Origin: Baylisascaris procyonis
Lineage: Eukaryota; Nematoda; Chromadorea; Rhabditida; Ascarididae
Assembly (NCBI GenBank): GCA_037389465.1
Contig: JAZARR010000212.1
Location: 1,568,001-1,632,000 of the forward strand
DNA: 64,000 nucleotides
Direction of reading: 5' to 3'
The translations under genes were made by a program, and so were the position numbers. This document shows, piece after piece, positions 42,933-57,900 of the stretch (positions are counted from its first letter, which is position 1; each line of letters opens with the position of its first letter). The notes under the pieces were generated by a model that was given only the letters and a program-made list of their open reading frames with translations, had not been told where the DNA came from and did no database searches.

Positions 42933-45900
42933 GTAACTTTGCAGCTGTAACTGTTGCCTCGAATCCCACTATACCTTCTAAGTGCCATTAAAGTGAAGAT
43001 GTTTCCTTGCTGAAGAAGTTGAAGACGTCACGAATGATGCATGTGGTGGTCGTTGTGCGCATTCACTTTGGCCTGTCGAAATCGCCCACTTTCCTGATTC
43101 ACTGAAAGCAGCCTTCTCCGATGGCACTTTTCTGATCAGCAAAAGTTGTGCTTTTCAGTTGCCTCCGAATAATCGTTTCTGATGTGAATGAATCATTCTA
43201 TTTATTTTACCCTAAGCTCTTGTCCACTCAAATCTCTTTTCAAGTTTATTGATTCTAAAAGCAGTTCTGTGTGGTAAAGGTAGCCTTCTGATGAGGATGG
43301 AAAGGGTCAGCGGTCGGTGTAATGGATGTATTGGAGAATTCGGAATGTGTTGTTGTTTAGATCGAGAACTCCATACCTGAAGAGTCTTTACTGGTCACGA
43401 ACGGTATCAACGGTATCCGACAAGTGTTACATCCACTCGCTTTACGCTCCTCGTTCAAACTATCACCATTGTTCTGTTCGTTTGTGAATGTCGCCCGAGG
43501 CGAACCGTTGAGGGCGTGCGTACGAGACGGAACTTGCTCGGTAGACGACGAATTAGCTGCGATCTGTGAACGGATACGAGCCCTCATCGCTAGAGGTGTG
43601 CTTTTCGACGCGTTCACGTTGCAGCTGCATCCTTGATAGGACCAGCTGGCAATAAACTGCATGTCTTAATCCATCCTAGCTGAAAATGCATCCGCTTATA
43701 TGGCGCTTTGTGAAGCGTTGCCAACGAACGACAGCGTGGCTGTTACGCTTATAGGGCAAATGGCAAGAAGCATTGCACAACTCATGAACTTCTATATGTT
43801 TTATAATTGTTGCTTGTTTGTTATTTTTTGCACTTTTTCTCTCCGCGATCCTCTCCCTTCTCATCCAGCTGCAATCACTTATGCAGCTACCGCAGAGTTT
43901 CTTCCTATCCAGAAATTCGTTTTTTTCTACCTCAGAAGTCTCTACAAAATTCAAAAATTTTTCAAAGAGTAAATAGATTGTAGATTCTTCGTTCACAAAT
44001 TGTTTTTCTTTTTGAAGGAGTAAAATTCTTGGCGAAGTTTGCAATCGATTAGCCCATATTTCATATATGGGGATTTTATTGACATATATTGAATATGCCA
44101 TGCTGCTTAGCTCGCTAACAAAATAATGAAACTTTACTACTGTGTGGTGTGTGGTGCAGTGTGGTAATAGTTTGACAGTGCGTGACGAATGGGCACCATG
44201 CGCAGCAGGAGACCGCTGCGCACCGCTCTTCCGTTCATCGTGCGTCTAATAATTCACAAATTGCCTACGCGCAACGCAAATATACAGGAAAAAAAAGGAG
44301 AACAAGGTGTCTCGCGAATCGTAATCCATAGTGCCAACAATTTCTTGGACGACAAGCACGATAATTATTAGTGAAAAATGAAATAGACATATATTCTAAA
44401 ATAGAAAATTTCTCTCTAATGGCCTCATATTTCAGCATAATTATCTCCTATCTTATTTTATACAACAAAAAATAAGAAATATATAAACTACTGTAGCATA
44501 TTTGTTTGCTCGTTATCGTTTCCTTATTCCGATAGGCAGTTATGTGTCTTAAAATACTGCATCAAAAGAGAAAATTTGAAGCCCGAATGGAGCGTTTTTA
44601 CAATCAGACATCAATTTCAGCACCAATTGAACAGACCTTAATATGAGAAAAGATTCACTTCATCATAATTTCAAGGTTTATGAAAGCAATCACTAGAGAT
44701 CTATATACTATTGTTCCAAAGTTTCGAACTATGAAACCCGAAAGTTGTCGACTTCCAATGTGCTTAACTTTGCAGGTTTCCTAATATATTGTTGAAAAAT
44801 TATCACGAGCGAAGAGTGCTTGTATTTTTCTTCTATTTTTCAAGTCGACGCATAATTGACGACACATTTGTTTTTATCGGCTTTCTGGCGAATACGTTCA
44901 TGTTCTTTTTTACCTCGTTTGATCAGAAGTTTCCACGATTATCAGATACGTCATGCATCATCAAGAGTTTCACTGTTACTCGTTCAAAACCGACTATATT
45001 ATCTGTTTCGCGTGCCTATAATTAAAGGCAAAGAAGTTATGCAACTCCTCTTCTTTAGTCTTTGTAGATGAAAATGGTCGTTATGGAATTGGAAGGTCGT
45101 TTGGAAAATATGTCGAAAGGCATTAAAATGAAATGATATGTTGGAAGTTTATATCCTCTCCCAGCGCCGACTTTCAACGCTAGATTTTCCAACTGCGATG
45201 ACGTCAATCGCATGGTTCTGCTTGCTGTGTCTGTGTGATTCAGTTCGGTTTGAAAGAATGGAATTTTTAAGTAGGCTGGAAGTAGACCCCACTCTCGAAT
45301 GGTACACTAGATGAAAAGAAAAAGTAATAAAGCATTCTTGATCGCTTCGATGGATTGACGCATCGGCCGCCGAAGTTCGCAGAAAATCTATTTTGATATT
45401 GTTCTGTGTTATTAGGGGCTTAGAGGAGGGGATGATACTTCTATCGTTCCCATCTCTTGTACCCGCATGAGTGGTTCCGGAACCTGCCGGAAAAAAGTTG
45501 GCGGAGTGATACTTGGAATAAATGCGAAACAAAAGGTTTGTAGAAATGTTTGCTGTAGATAAAAATGCTTTTCTTGGGAATTTTATCTATCCGCATTTTT
45601 TGTGTTCTTATTTGCTACGTTTTTTTTTTTTCATTTGAAGTAGAAAGCAAAATTCGTGATATAAACTTAATAAAACACAGAACATTCCGCCTGTTTTTTC
45701 CTAACATCAGTATATTATCACCGTCGTCCAATGATTGACTTTATACAGTTGTGCACTGTGGTTGTGATAACACTGATTATTGAAATCATTGGATCGAAAT
45801 ATTTTATATTAGACAGTAATTTTGAGTGACAAGAGATGATACGGACAGCCCGGCAAAGTGGACAGCGCGGAAGTGCACTTTTCGCAAGTTTGCGTTCGCT

Positions 45901-48900
45901 AAGATCGTATGAGTCCGATCTGCGATTATGTTTACACTAGGCAATTTCCGACCACTTTTTCACTGTGGGATGAGACTGCCTCCACGGGAGTGATGATGAT
46001 TCGTCAGAGCGCAGTCTCACCCGCTGGGGACATCCGCTACGCCTGTTTATTGGGACCCTCCTCACTTTTCTCGTTGCGTGATGGGCCGATATTGCATGTG
46101 CTACCGCATCCCCAATGAACTAAGAAAATCCAGCTCACCCCGCACGACGTTCCCTCACCTCCATATGAACATACAGATACGACAGCGTCGAACACGCTTT
46201 TTAAGTGCATTTAATACAGTCCTAGTTTTAGCTAATATGTCAGAGAAGATCACTCATCTCGCAGCATTCGAAATGCTCCAAATGAGAGGCGATGAAAACT
46301 TTCGTCAGCAATGTGTACAATACTGGAAAAGTGGTAGTAGCTAACGTTGCTATGTCATGTTCACGTGCTGCTAGCACTTTCAAAATGCAATCTTTACTTC
46401 CACTGCGTTTATATTAACGTAATCAGTGAGTTTGTTATTATGCCTATCATGCGCAACAAACAAATTTTTCTGCATTTTGGCGTCATTTTATCCTCACCGA
46501 TAGCGGCAGTGTGAGGTATGCTTCGAAATGGATTCATTATTCTATGGCAACAGCTTGCAATCAATCATTTGCCAGTCGCCCGAGTCTGAAACTTATAGAA
46601 AGCAGCATCTGAACTGTTGTGAACTGATGCAAGGCGTTACTGTTAGCTGTCAGTGGATTTGTTGGCTCAGTCATCTTCATTATTTTCATTTTCGGATACA
46701 TGCATCTTGCGTTAATTTTTCTTGGAACTTTGTTTCTCTATATGTCCATGTATGTTGGTACAGAACTTCACTTCACGGTAAATTACTGAAAAATTGCATT
46801 CGCTACAAAACTTGAAAACCATCGCGCACATCTCAGAAAATCCTTTCATTGCTCAAATCATATGTTTGCATTGGCGGAAGGGTTATTCCAGCTGAAGCCG
46901 TGCATTCGTACTTCTTCTGTGCGCAGAAATGACTTCATATTCCTCTTCCGTTGCATTTCTAATCTTGAATCATTCTCTTTTTTCTTCTCTTTTTTCATCT
47001 TTTGAATCTGTGAGTATTCATCTCTTTCTTTGTACAGCTACCGTATAAAGAAAGAGATTGCTTTATACAAAGTAATGAGTTTATGCACTTACCAGTGGAC
47101 GGTATTCGTTGTTCATTGCATCGACCAGTTTGTCACTGTCTGATTTTTGCGTATCTTTTCTTGCCATAATGAATTAACATATATTATTAGGCCACCTATT
47201 ATTTATGGTTATGTATATATGGCAGGAAAAGTTTCAATGAAGTACTGTCAAGACGAAATTTTTTTAAATCAGGGATTTTCTCCGATTATGGCCACACTTC
47301 GCTGCATCAGTTTTCTTTGGATGAATTGTCTGAAAGTTGAATGGCTCTTCTATGCAACATCTAATAGGTCTTCTCTTTAATGGCAAAGCATTCTTGAATC
47401 GAATGTTTAACCAAGAGAGTCAGTGATCGTTATTTGCCGTTTGTATCGCTTCATAAGGAACTCAACTGATACTTCATTTCTAAAGTTATCGAATATAAAT
47501 GATTAAGAAATGCAAGTATTCTACATTACTTTTGTAAGCCGTGATATGATTACTGAGTGCCACAAATGAACCAATGTACCGCTGGGTACTCTGCCTATTT
47601 TACCATTATTCACACAAAACACTTGTCGATTATTGAGAAAATTGCAAAAAAAATATTTTTCATCAACCTTTACGACAGTAGTTCCTCAGGTTCATTTATT
47701 GGCAATGCTAATGCGCCGTTTTCTCTACTCGAGATATGGCGGAAGTGGATGATTTTCTCATTCGAAGTCTTTACGATAAGAGGCGCAAGCATGTGCTTTT
47801 ACACCGCATTAGCCGTTTGCCTGAACGAAACTGAGGGAAAAGTGCTCTGATTAGTTCAACTCAATACGAGAACAGAAAAAGTAAAATGTTCTTGTACACA
47901 GTATATACGTAAATTAATGCTTTCAGCTCTTCGACTCTTTGAGGGGCCTTTAGCATACTCGCTGCTCCAAACGACGGCATAATACGGCTTTCTGAAAATT
48001 TCACATCAATCCCATAGTCACGTTTCATAAGCTACGCAATATGTAGCTACAAATCTTGATTTGTCTATATGCTGAGCGCATATATGTGCAGTGGTATAGG
48101 ACAGGCCTTCCACTGTTCCTCCTTTTGAAACTTTCCCGCCTATAATCCTGACTCGATTTTTCGTTACTCAGTTACCTTCATCCTTGTTGCCTCGTGCATA
48201 ATGATGAAGCTGTTGTGCAACAAGATTGCTTTTAGGGTGATGCTTCCGTCTATAGACTCAACATTTATACACTAACATATATTCTGAGAACAAGCCAATT
48301 AATCGCTGTGGCAACAAAGGCGGAGCAACATCAAATAGATATTCTAGCAAAAATTAGAATTGCGCTTATGCTAACTTCAAGAAAAAAAATTGTCTATATC
48401 ACATATGAGGACAATTCTCACATCATTTTCAGCAGTGGATTAACGGTCGTTTTAGCTATCGGAATATATGAATTCAAACATCCACAGAGTCATATTTCAG
48501 CACTTTTCCGTCGATGAATGGATGTTTCGACGTGATGAATCTCTCTATAATACGTGCATAAAAGATCACTGTTCTATCTAGTAACTGCGTCATGTAGTGT
48601 TGAATTTTTTTTGTCATGTGCATGTTTTGCATACGTGCATGATGTGGAATTTGACCTTGTTGTGCATATGCTAATGCAAATCTTTTTGTTATTCTCTCCG
48701 GTATTATTATCATTGTTAATCGCTTTTTTATTGCCTCTTTAATCGTTGTGAAATGTACTTCTTGGTAAGTATAGTAGAAATACTGATTTCACTTTCTGAT
48801 ATACTTTAATACTTTAAGTATTATTTTCCACTTACTTCTATCATTTTGACCCTCAAGATGGAATTCAGTGAGCGCCTTCAATGTTACAAGCTTCAAGATC

Positions 48901-51900
48901 CATTTCATCTAAACTATGTTCGACTATTTGCAGGTGTGATTCGTCTTAAATAATTCAGAAATTCCAAGTGATTCGTCTCAAGCATTTGAGAAATTCCACT
49001 AAAACATTTGGCTGATTTCTCTCATTATTTGCTTATGACGTACTCTCATAGCTCTGTTTAGTTCCGCCATTAGCAGAAGAGTGTTTCTGCGACATACTAA
49101 ACCATCAGATCTAGGAAAACTACTTGCAATAAAGCAAAAAATTCATTTATTCCTTTCATCTAAGTTGCCACATTAGGCACGTAATGAGTTTATTTATTAT
49201 GTGACAAATTCCTAGGAACAAATTTCAAATTTCAAACTTAGATTTTTTTTTTAAATGGCGCATTTATATTAATGGTGGCATACTCCGGCATTCAGGTAAT
49301 CGCATCATCTTCCTTCCATCTTGTTTATTGTGTTTGCTTTTTTTGTCGCCCTCACCCTTTTAACCTATGCCATACCGTCCTTTTTTAGTTAGCAATGGAA
49401 GGGTCAAGAACTGATCGGGCGTTGATTGTGTTTGATCAAGTGATTGCCATTCGAGTGACGGAAACCTGAATGTGTGCACTATGCAAAATCAAGTTATTCT
49501 TTCAACAGAAAAATCCAAACTCTTACAGAAACTTAACAAAAATGAGAAACAGCAAGTTTGATAATATGGTTATTACATAAAACTTCATAAGAAGGTACCA
49601 CATGACTTCGTAGTCACTTGATATTTTATGGAAGCGCTGTCCATGCTTTACTATACTCTCTTCTTTTTGTCTAATTAGATCATATTGATCGTGAATATTA
49701 TCATAATTCTCAGTGATTCATATTTTGTTTTATTTTTAATACTGTTAAAATGATTTTACTCAACAAAACTATCCAGAATTTAATCGAAAACAAATAATTA
49801 AAATCGAAATACAATCGAATTATCGAACAGAAATAAACGTGAGGTGTAAAAAATTTAATGATAATTTGTTTGCAATGGAACTATAGAGTTTTTGCACTGT
49901 TTGAACCGTCTTCTACTAGGTAAGCATCGTCCAGTAGGCGTTTTGTTGTCGCTTTTTTGTTCTCTGTGAATTCTTTGTAATTACTTTTTGAGTTAAATTT
50001 CTTCTTTCATCATCTCTCACATGTGATGGCGATAATCAGTCTAACGTCCCTACTATATGTAAATTTGTACCACAAAATCCTGTTGCTTAATTCCTATTAC
50101 AAGTATATGGAGTTGTCACAAAAGGGAATCAAACAAGCAGAAGATTTATTTTACGATTCGAGCGAATCATCCAAGAATATTAAACTTTATGAAAGAATGC
50201 TAGACGAGGAGAAACATATAAACAAGCTCCGGGTGTGCGCGATGAAACAGCAGCATTCGGCAATTGCCGACTTAACCATTGTTTAAATTGATCAAATTTT
50301 TGAAGCTTATTTTTTCAGCATTCTGCAGTCTAAAAAATTTAAATGGAACAGTGATTGGTTTGGCAGATTCGCTGAGGCGATCGCCACTCTAAATCAGAAA
50401 TGTGTTTTAGTGAATTCATTGTTTGATAGATGCTAAATGCAAAATCATTTAATTATAGCTGCATAAAGATGAAAGATTTATGTAGGTCACCTTCTGTTGT
50501 AGGTTTTGAAGTAACCGAAATATTAGAAGTCCTTGCCGTAGTTCCGAAATTAATCACTTACCCCACTTTTCCACGTATCTTCGCAAAACATCTTTCAGTG
50601 GCAACATTTTGTGCTAATATGCTTCTGAGTGCAATTGTCAGAAGTGACGAGTCAATTCAGGCGAGTATCCTCTGCACATAGGTAATGACAGTGAGATATC
50701 GTCTAGTTCTTCGTCTTCATCCTTCTTCAACATCAGTTAAATACAAGCGTTTCAGACACTTGTTCATGTTCCGCCCATTTTGGACCCGGTCTTCTCTCGG
50801 TCGTCGTGAAAGCATTTGCGACGATCATCTGTCGAATTCCTACAAAAATCTGTTCCATTCTATGTTTTTTATGTTGCAATGTAGAGCAGCATTATTGCTT
50901 TATCTGTGTACTGTCTGCATGTCTGTCTGTGTGTGCGTATGTCTCTTTGCGTAATGGTTTTCGCAATAGCCCCAAAAATACTTGAAGACGTGAAATTTGT
51001 TACGTCTAATCGTTTGGGTAACTCTATATATAAAAATCAAACCTTTTGGACCTGTCATAATTCCATTATAATATGGTAATCACCATATAATAAAGAAATG
51101 AAGCCAATCAAATAAGCAGAGTGAAAGTAAATAAGGAAGAGCACCGGAAGCGTAAGCTTGCGACTCACGTACGCTGTAATTAGTATATCAGCACATGCTA
51201 AGAAAAAAATTAATTTAGGGTGGAACCGTGAGGCAGCTCGTATTTTGCAGAATGAGCACAAATATAAATCGAAAGAAGTCATTCCCCAATAGAGTTAATG
51301 CGCTTCGAAATTTGCCTCGTCAAGTTTTTGCACCTGGAAGTACCAAATCATTTTGTCGTATGCTGCTTGAGGTTTGCGTCCTCTCAAATTCGACTTCTTC
51401 CCATAATAAGCTCGACCTGGTTCATATTTTGTGCTGAATTCAGCTCGATTTTTTGTATAAATAAAAGCCATCATGCCGTATCATATGTTTTACTGCTGGC
51501 CATATTTTGCTAGTTTTTTTCTGAATGTGACCATAGTATCGCCCTTTTGAATTGATAACCCATCTAAAATTAGAGAATTTTCTTTCGAAAGAACGGAAAA
51601 ATGGACTATTCGAGAATTTGTTCAATGAAATGTGATATTTATTAGTTCATGTCTTTTCCAAAAGTTTTTTTCTGTTTCATCTATAACAGTACTGATGCGC
51701 AGCTTTTATTTAGCTTTCTTTAGAGTCTGATAGCTTGCAATGTTTTGGCACTGCAAAAGTTGAAAAAGAAAAAAATTTTGAAAGAAGATGCATCACTGGA
51801 AAAACGTAATGAAAACGGATACAAAGTGATGAGATAAATGTTGAAGGGAAATGAGTGCCATAACGCAAATGTTGAGGTAGCAAGACCGATCTTCACTTGA

Positions 51901-54900
51901 GACAATCTGAAATGCAAAGAAGAGAAAAATAGAGAGGACGTTGGAGTAAAATGATATCATCGCGTTCTTTTATTAATCCACTTCAACGTTTCCCAATTCA
52001 GCTCTGATTTCATACTGTTTAGCTATTTAAACAAGATGATTCTCATACTATACTTATTATATTTCTAATTAATATATTCGGATTTATTTTCATTGAATTT
52101 CATATTCATCTTGATGTTTATCCTCTTTATTCAAACAATTAATTTTGGTAATCCAATAATGATAAGACCTTCGTCTGAACAGCAAAAGTCTATTGTCTTT
52201 CTCAGTGAACATTACATTATTAATAAGAAATATTTAAGAAGTTATAGGGCTTATATAAACGAACGTTCTATGAAGTTCGTGCATCATCCCTACAACGTTG
52301 TTCCATCACATATTTAAGAAAACATTATATAAGAGAAGTGTTAGTTTCAGATGGCGAGAATGCATTCAGAAATGTTGAAGTGGTCAGGACGGAGCTTCGA
52401 AACGCAATTTGGTTGGTTTTCTCAACCATTTACTGTTCAAGCTGATCTCTGCAAGGTTTTGCGATTTCTTTTGCTTAACAGAGTAACGATAGCAGCCTTT
52501 TAGGTTCAATTGAACATGACAAACATCACAATGGTGCAATTATATTCATACACAGGTAGCGAGAAAAAGGAAATGTTTCGCTATCTGTCATTTTCATTTA
52601 GAGGATTTTGATTCAGATCACAAATTCCACTTTCAATTACATTCGTCTTAGTATTATGCAATTCCTATTCACTTTTTAACGGGACTGAGCTGATTGCATT
52701 CGTTAGTACGAAACTTATTTCAAAGTGCTGATTTAATCTAATAATCTATATTCAGTTTTATGGGAGGTGGAAAAGTTTTTTTTGACTTCTTGCGGATACT
52801 CTACTTTAATTAGTGTAGCATACATGAGAAATGGGTATGCTGAATATGAGATGAGAAGACAACGTCTCCAAATATTTGCATCGCTCATTGGGACTCTTAT
52901 TTGAGACTTCTGCTTGCCAATATTTAGCTATGGTTCTTTCCTTTATCCTCATACTTTCGGAAATATTTACTATTCGTTGTTCTTCCATTTATCAGTCGCA
53001 ACTAGACACATCTCTTTTCTCCTCTTTTTTGCAAACTGCATCTTCTGCAATGCAAGCCCATGTTGCAGATATGTGCAGCTTTGTATGAATGATTGCACCA
53101 TTAATGGGAGAGCTTTCAGTTGGAAGGAGTCAGAAGTAGATTCAGCGGTGGTTGTACGTGCACGTGGACTTCCTTGGCAAGCCACCGACCATGATGTTGC
53201 CCAATTTTTTGTCGGCCTCAATATTGCACCGTATGTTCATTTTATTAACTATTTCAATGAGTGCCATTCTTGGGCGTTTATTTTCTTCATTTCGCATCAA
53301 CGGTATAGTCGCATAATGTGAGGGAGTGAGCACCTTTGAAAGAGTGCATCGACTTTTGCATAAGTTCACACAGTGCATATAAAATTTCTATCAGAAAATA
53401 AAAAAGAAGACATGGGCAACTCACTTCTTTAACTCGTCTATGTATTTTCAAAATCTGTGACTCCGAGCTATTTGGTTAGCAATATAGCTCGGAGAGCGGA
53501 AGGCACATATTCAAAAATTATACTTAAATCTGTTTAATCCTATTTTTTCCGACTTTTCACTCATATATCCGCTCCCATATATTGTTGGTTCCTTATATTG
53601 CTTTCACATTAGTGATATTTCAAAGTCGAAACATTGTGCAGTTTTTTATGGTATGCTCATTGAAACGACTTCCCAGTTTTTATGCTTTACTTCCTGTTTT
53701 GTACTTTTGAAAGTTAGACACTAATTCATGCTTGACGTATAATTTCCTTAACCTATATCACATAACATGCAGAAAGGGCGTCGTACTGACAATGCATGAG
53801 ATTTGCAGAAAACCTACGAGGTATTAATCATCAGTACTGTAGTTTCCCACCTTCTTTACTGCATTCTCCGTGTGTTTGATTTTGCAGCTAATCTTTTTCT
53901 CGTTTACAAAGCTTGGCGTCATTGCTTGTTCATAGCATAGTTGCTGCTTTGATTCAGATCGGGCGTTCCCGATGTCTTCTGATCCACAGTTCCTTTTTAA
54001 TAGAAATGAAAGATAATGAAAGCAATTCAACATAACAGCATTTCAAAATTCGGTCGCTGGTGATTTGTTGGAAACGTTCACTGTGCGAAATGACCTGACC
54101 TAAATTGTGAGGTATACCTGAAATGCAACAAATCTTTGCAAACTTGACAAGATCCCTAATGATGTGTTTACCTCTGAAGCTCACTGGCTGTACAAGTTGC
54201 AAATTAAGGAACTTCGCTTCGGTCGCATCGTTTAACTGTAGCTCAAAATTGACCTGCAGATTTTTGTGGCTGCTATGAACAACTCAGGGAGGATGTGATG
54301 AGTCGTTGCGAGACTGAGCATGAAAAATAACCTTATAGCGTAGATTAAATCCCATTTCATCGTTGTGACATTTATGCTTAATGACTGCAAACTGCAGGTG
54401 GATCGAACAGGCAGCACACACAGACATACATAGGCACAAATACGACATGAGCTAAATAGTCTTTTTAAAGAAATATTCGAAAATGCCTCTAATAAAAGAG
54501 TTGCAAAAAGGCCTTTCTTAAGTTGGTCCTCCTAGAATTCGCTTTCCTGCTCTTTCCCACGCGAAAGATGCCGATAGATTCTCATCAGAATATCGTTTCC
54601 ATATTACCAGCGAACTAACTAAATCTGAAGATAGGAAATCTGTTGTGCATTGAATTGTTTAACTCCCTTGTTGATTCAACTGAAAGCCGCTATTTATGCC
54701 TATGCGAATAGCCATCCTCACGTCAAATAAAGTGAGCACGTTCCGTTGAGCTACCTATAGGTGCTGATCATCAACGCGTCCTACTTATTATCACTAATCA
54801 ACATTTGCCCTCTTCATCATTTTCATGTTATGCCCGCAGTGTACAATTGACGACTGTATTCGTTATGCCATTAAAGGCAAGTAATCCAAAGATGAATTTT

Positions 54901-57900
54901 GCTGCTGAATTTTCGCGAAAATTTTGCACAATTTTCCGTCGTTGATTTTCATGGCATCTCTCAGGGGAGCATCATTAGGAGATTTTTCAATTTTTTTTCG
55001 AATATTTAAGCAACCTTTCCACGACAGCTAGCGACATTCAACATCTCTCGTTGACCTATCGATTTGTTTGAATTCGCGGAGAAATTAAACAGGTCTATTC
55101 TTCTTAACCAGGTTGGAGCGGCTAACAATGATATGTTAGAATTGCCTCGTGTCTAATTTAATATTCAGAAAACTGTATGCTCATTTCTTGGCTTGAAGCG
55201 ATATGATCAGGTGCCTGTTTGAACTCTTGTAATTAATTATGCAGCCTACGGATACTTAGCTTATATCGGATGGTTTTTGCACCAGAACAGATGCACATTT
55301 AGACAGCGAAATGTTCGTGGGTGATTTTGTTGAAATACACAAATAAAACGAATCTCTTACTACGCTAATTATTACAAATTTAGAGTAATCGTTGAAGATC
55401 TTGCACAATTTATTTACGAGACTATGAAATATTCAATTGCTGCAAATGAAGCTTCAAAAATTGTCCTTTTTTGTCTGCTTCATGCATAGAATTGTCTAGT
55501 CTTTTACGAATGAGCTGAGCAATGCTTGAATAAATATAGGCTGTATCTTTTCAGTTGGCCTACTGATTTTGTGGAATAAATGAAATGATGCATTAAATAT
55601 GTGTTTTATCTTTGGATAGCTGTCTATTTGTTGTTCAAATATATTTTAAAACTGTGCACATTCACGGGGATTTTTGACGTTTTTAGTGATTAAATTCAAT
55701 TCTGTTTGTATTGTCCTTCTAAGAATTAATGTCAGAAAAAGGTGCATCTGGGTGTTATAATACAGTGATATATACTGAGTACATTAAAACGATACAACAA
55801 AACGGCAACAAAGATACTGCCTTATTAATGCAAAGAGTAACATTTCAAACGTTGTAACTAAACTTTCAGCAGCGCATAAATGATCGATCGCTCTTTTAAT
55901 GGCATTTGAAAGCAGCTGCAATGACATTACTTCCGCTTGAGAATGCTGCAGAATTAAGTGGCCATGTTATTTAAACAAAGGCACCAAAATTACGTAATAA
56001 TAGTGGAAGCTGTTGAAACTAATGCGCATTAATTGAGCCTAATAGGCTCTGTGCATGTGAACATCGCTGAAAAATATACTACGATTTCGTTGAAGTATTG
56101 CAGACTTTCAATGAAAAGTTATATTTGAACAATCTGTCTGATTCGATGATTTTTTCCAAAGAAATCTTCCTCAACGGTACTTGGAATGACAAATGTGCTA
56201 TTTTTTAACCTTGCCTTGAATTCTTCTTCAGCGAATTATTGTGAATAATGTTGATTTTTTGGTTGTTGAAGTTTTGATTGGTGGTTCTGACGAGCTTCGA
56301 TATTTCCTGAAGGTGGCAATCTCCGATTTTTTTTTTTTTTTTTTTGGCTAATTGGTCACCATCTGCCGATGCTGGCATTCATCGGACCACTTTATAGAAT
56401 AAGATGACATACGGTGCAGTGTCTAGTCGCTGCCAGCGCAATAAACGCTGTAGCGAGATGCGATCTTTCTCACTTGTAGTCAGCGAAACGGAAGTTATGC
56501 ATACGCTAAGAGTTCAACGGCTGTCACCTGGTATGCGCATCTATGCGATTTTGATGGGCGCCAATAAGGGCATCAGATGTTGTTCCTACTAACTGCTTGA
56601 ATGGATGGCTTCACCACGGCTATAAGTAGTTTCTTACGATTAATAGTCGAACTATTACCATCACCATTAGTGCTTTACATATATTCACCTGTTAATACTA
56701 CCATATTCAGTCTTATTTGCTAATGCCACCAATGCTGCCAACTATTCCAGTAGCAATTGCCGCAGCCGAAACAGCAAACTATTGCTTTCATTACTCCTGT
56801 TACAAGTTGAACTCGCCACTTTTATCACTACTTCTTTCTATATTACTGCTGCTGATAGCACACAATGGTAAATAGTATTGTTGTTATTGGTATGCACTGT
56901 TGGTAATTGGTAGAAATGACAGCAGCAATAGGTGACACCAAAAGCAACAGTAACCAGTTCTGTATGTGACGAATTAATGGTACTTGGAATAATGGTATAT
57001 GAAGATAGAATCAATGTCGGAGATGTAATGGCATTTGAATGAATGCTAGTAAATAATCGATGTATTGTTGTAAGCAACCAAGAAAAATAATATTATATTA
57101 TATCATTATATCATTGTCATATGGCTGCTTATGGAAATATTTTGCTGTAAGAAAATATAATATCAAGCAACCAAGAAAAAACAACTAGAAGTATTATGCC
57201 AACGCACGGAATTTATATCAAAAAAAAAAAAAAATTACTGCCACCAGTAGGTCTGAAAAGTCATTACTGATAACATTAGAGCGATACTAACCGAGTAGAC
57301 CACTCACTAGGATTATTTGCTGTTACTACTAATGTTGGCTATTGCTGCAGTCAGTGCTACTCATTAAAAATTTACGCATTCGATGCGAACAATGTAGTGT
57401 GTTAGTTTTTAAATCGAAATTCGCGTCATTCGCGTTGCATCACTCCATTCCATCTCTGTCCACTTATGTACCGCGAATAGCGGACGCATTGATAGTGGAA
57501 GAAGGGCATGTGAATTCAGAGCACAAGCGCCATGATCTCCGATGGCCAAGAGAAAAAATTTCTGCCCAAAGTTGTTGAAATTTTCAGTAAAGAGAAATCC
57601 TGCGTCATTTTCAGCATCGAACTCGGCGCAGAGAAATTCGGAGCCAGGACTGCCCAAGGCACCAAATCTTTTTTGCCAGTTCCGCTGATATCCGTTGTGC
57701 GTGTGTCTCTCGACAGTCGCTTTTAAGTAGCAGATGCTTCTAACAAAACAGATTGCATGCCAACAGATTTAAGTTAAATTAAACACGCCAGCTAATTGTA
57801 CCTCAACTCACCTTCATGGATTGTCTCACAGTTTAATGTGTCAAGAACGGCGCTCATTTTCACCCAATCTCTATCCAACTTGAATCGACTATCATTTCAT

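Noticed and set aside
50430..50681. Possible extra sym-2 exon ([20 protein letters not shown])
   Set aside because: It faintly resembles part of the ESRP N-terminal domain, but exon 2 already supplies that segment ([14 protein letters not shown]), and no in-phase donor exists before the stop.
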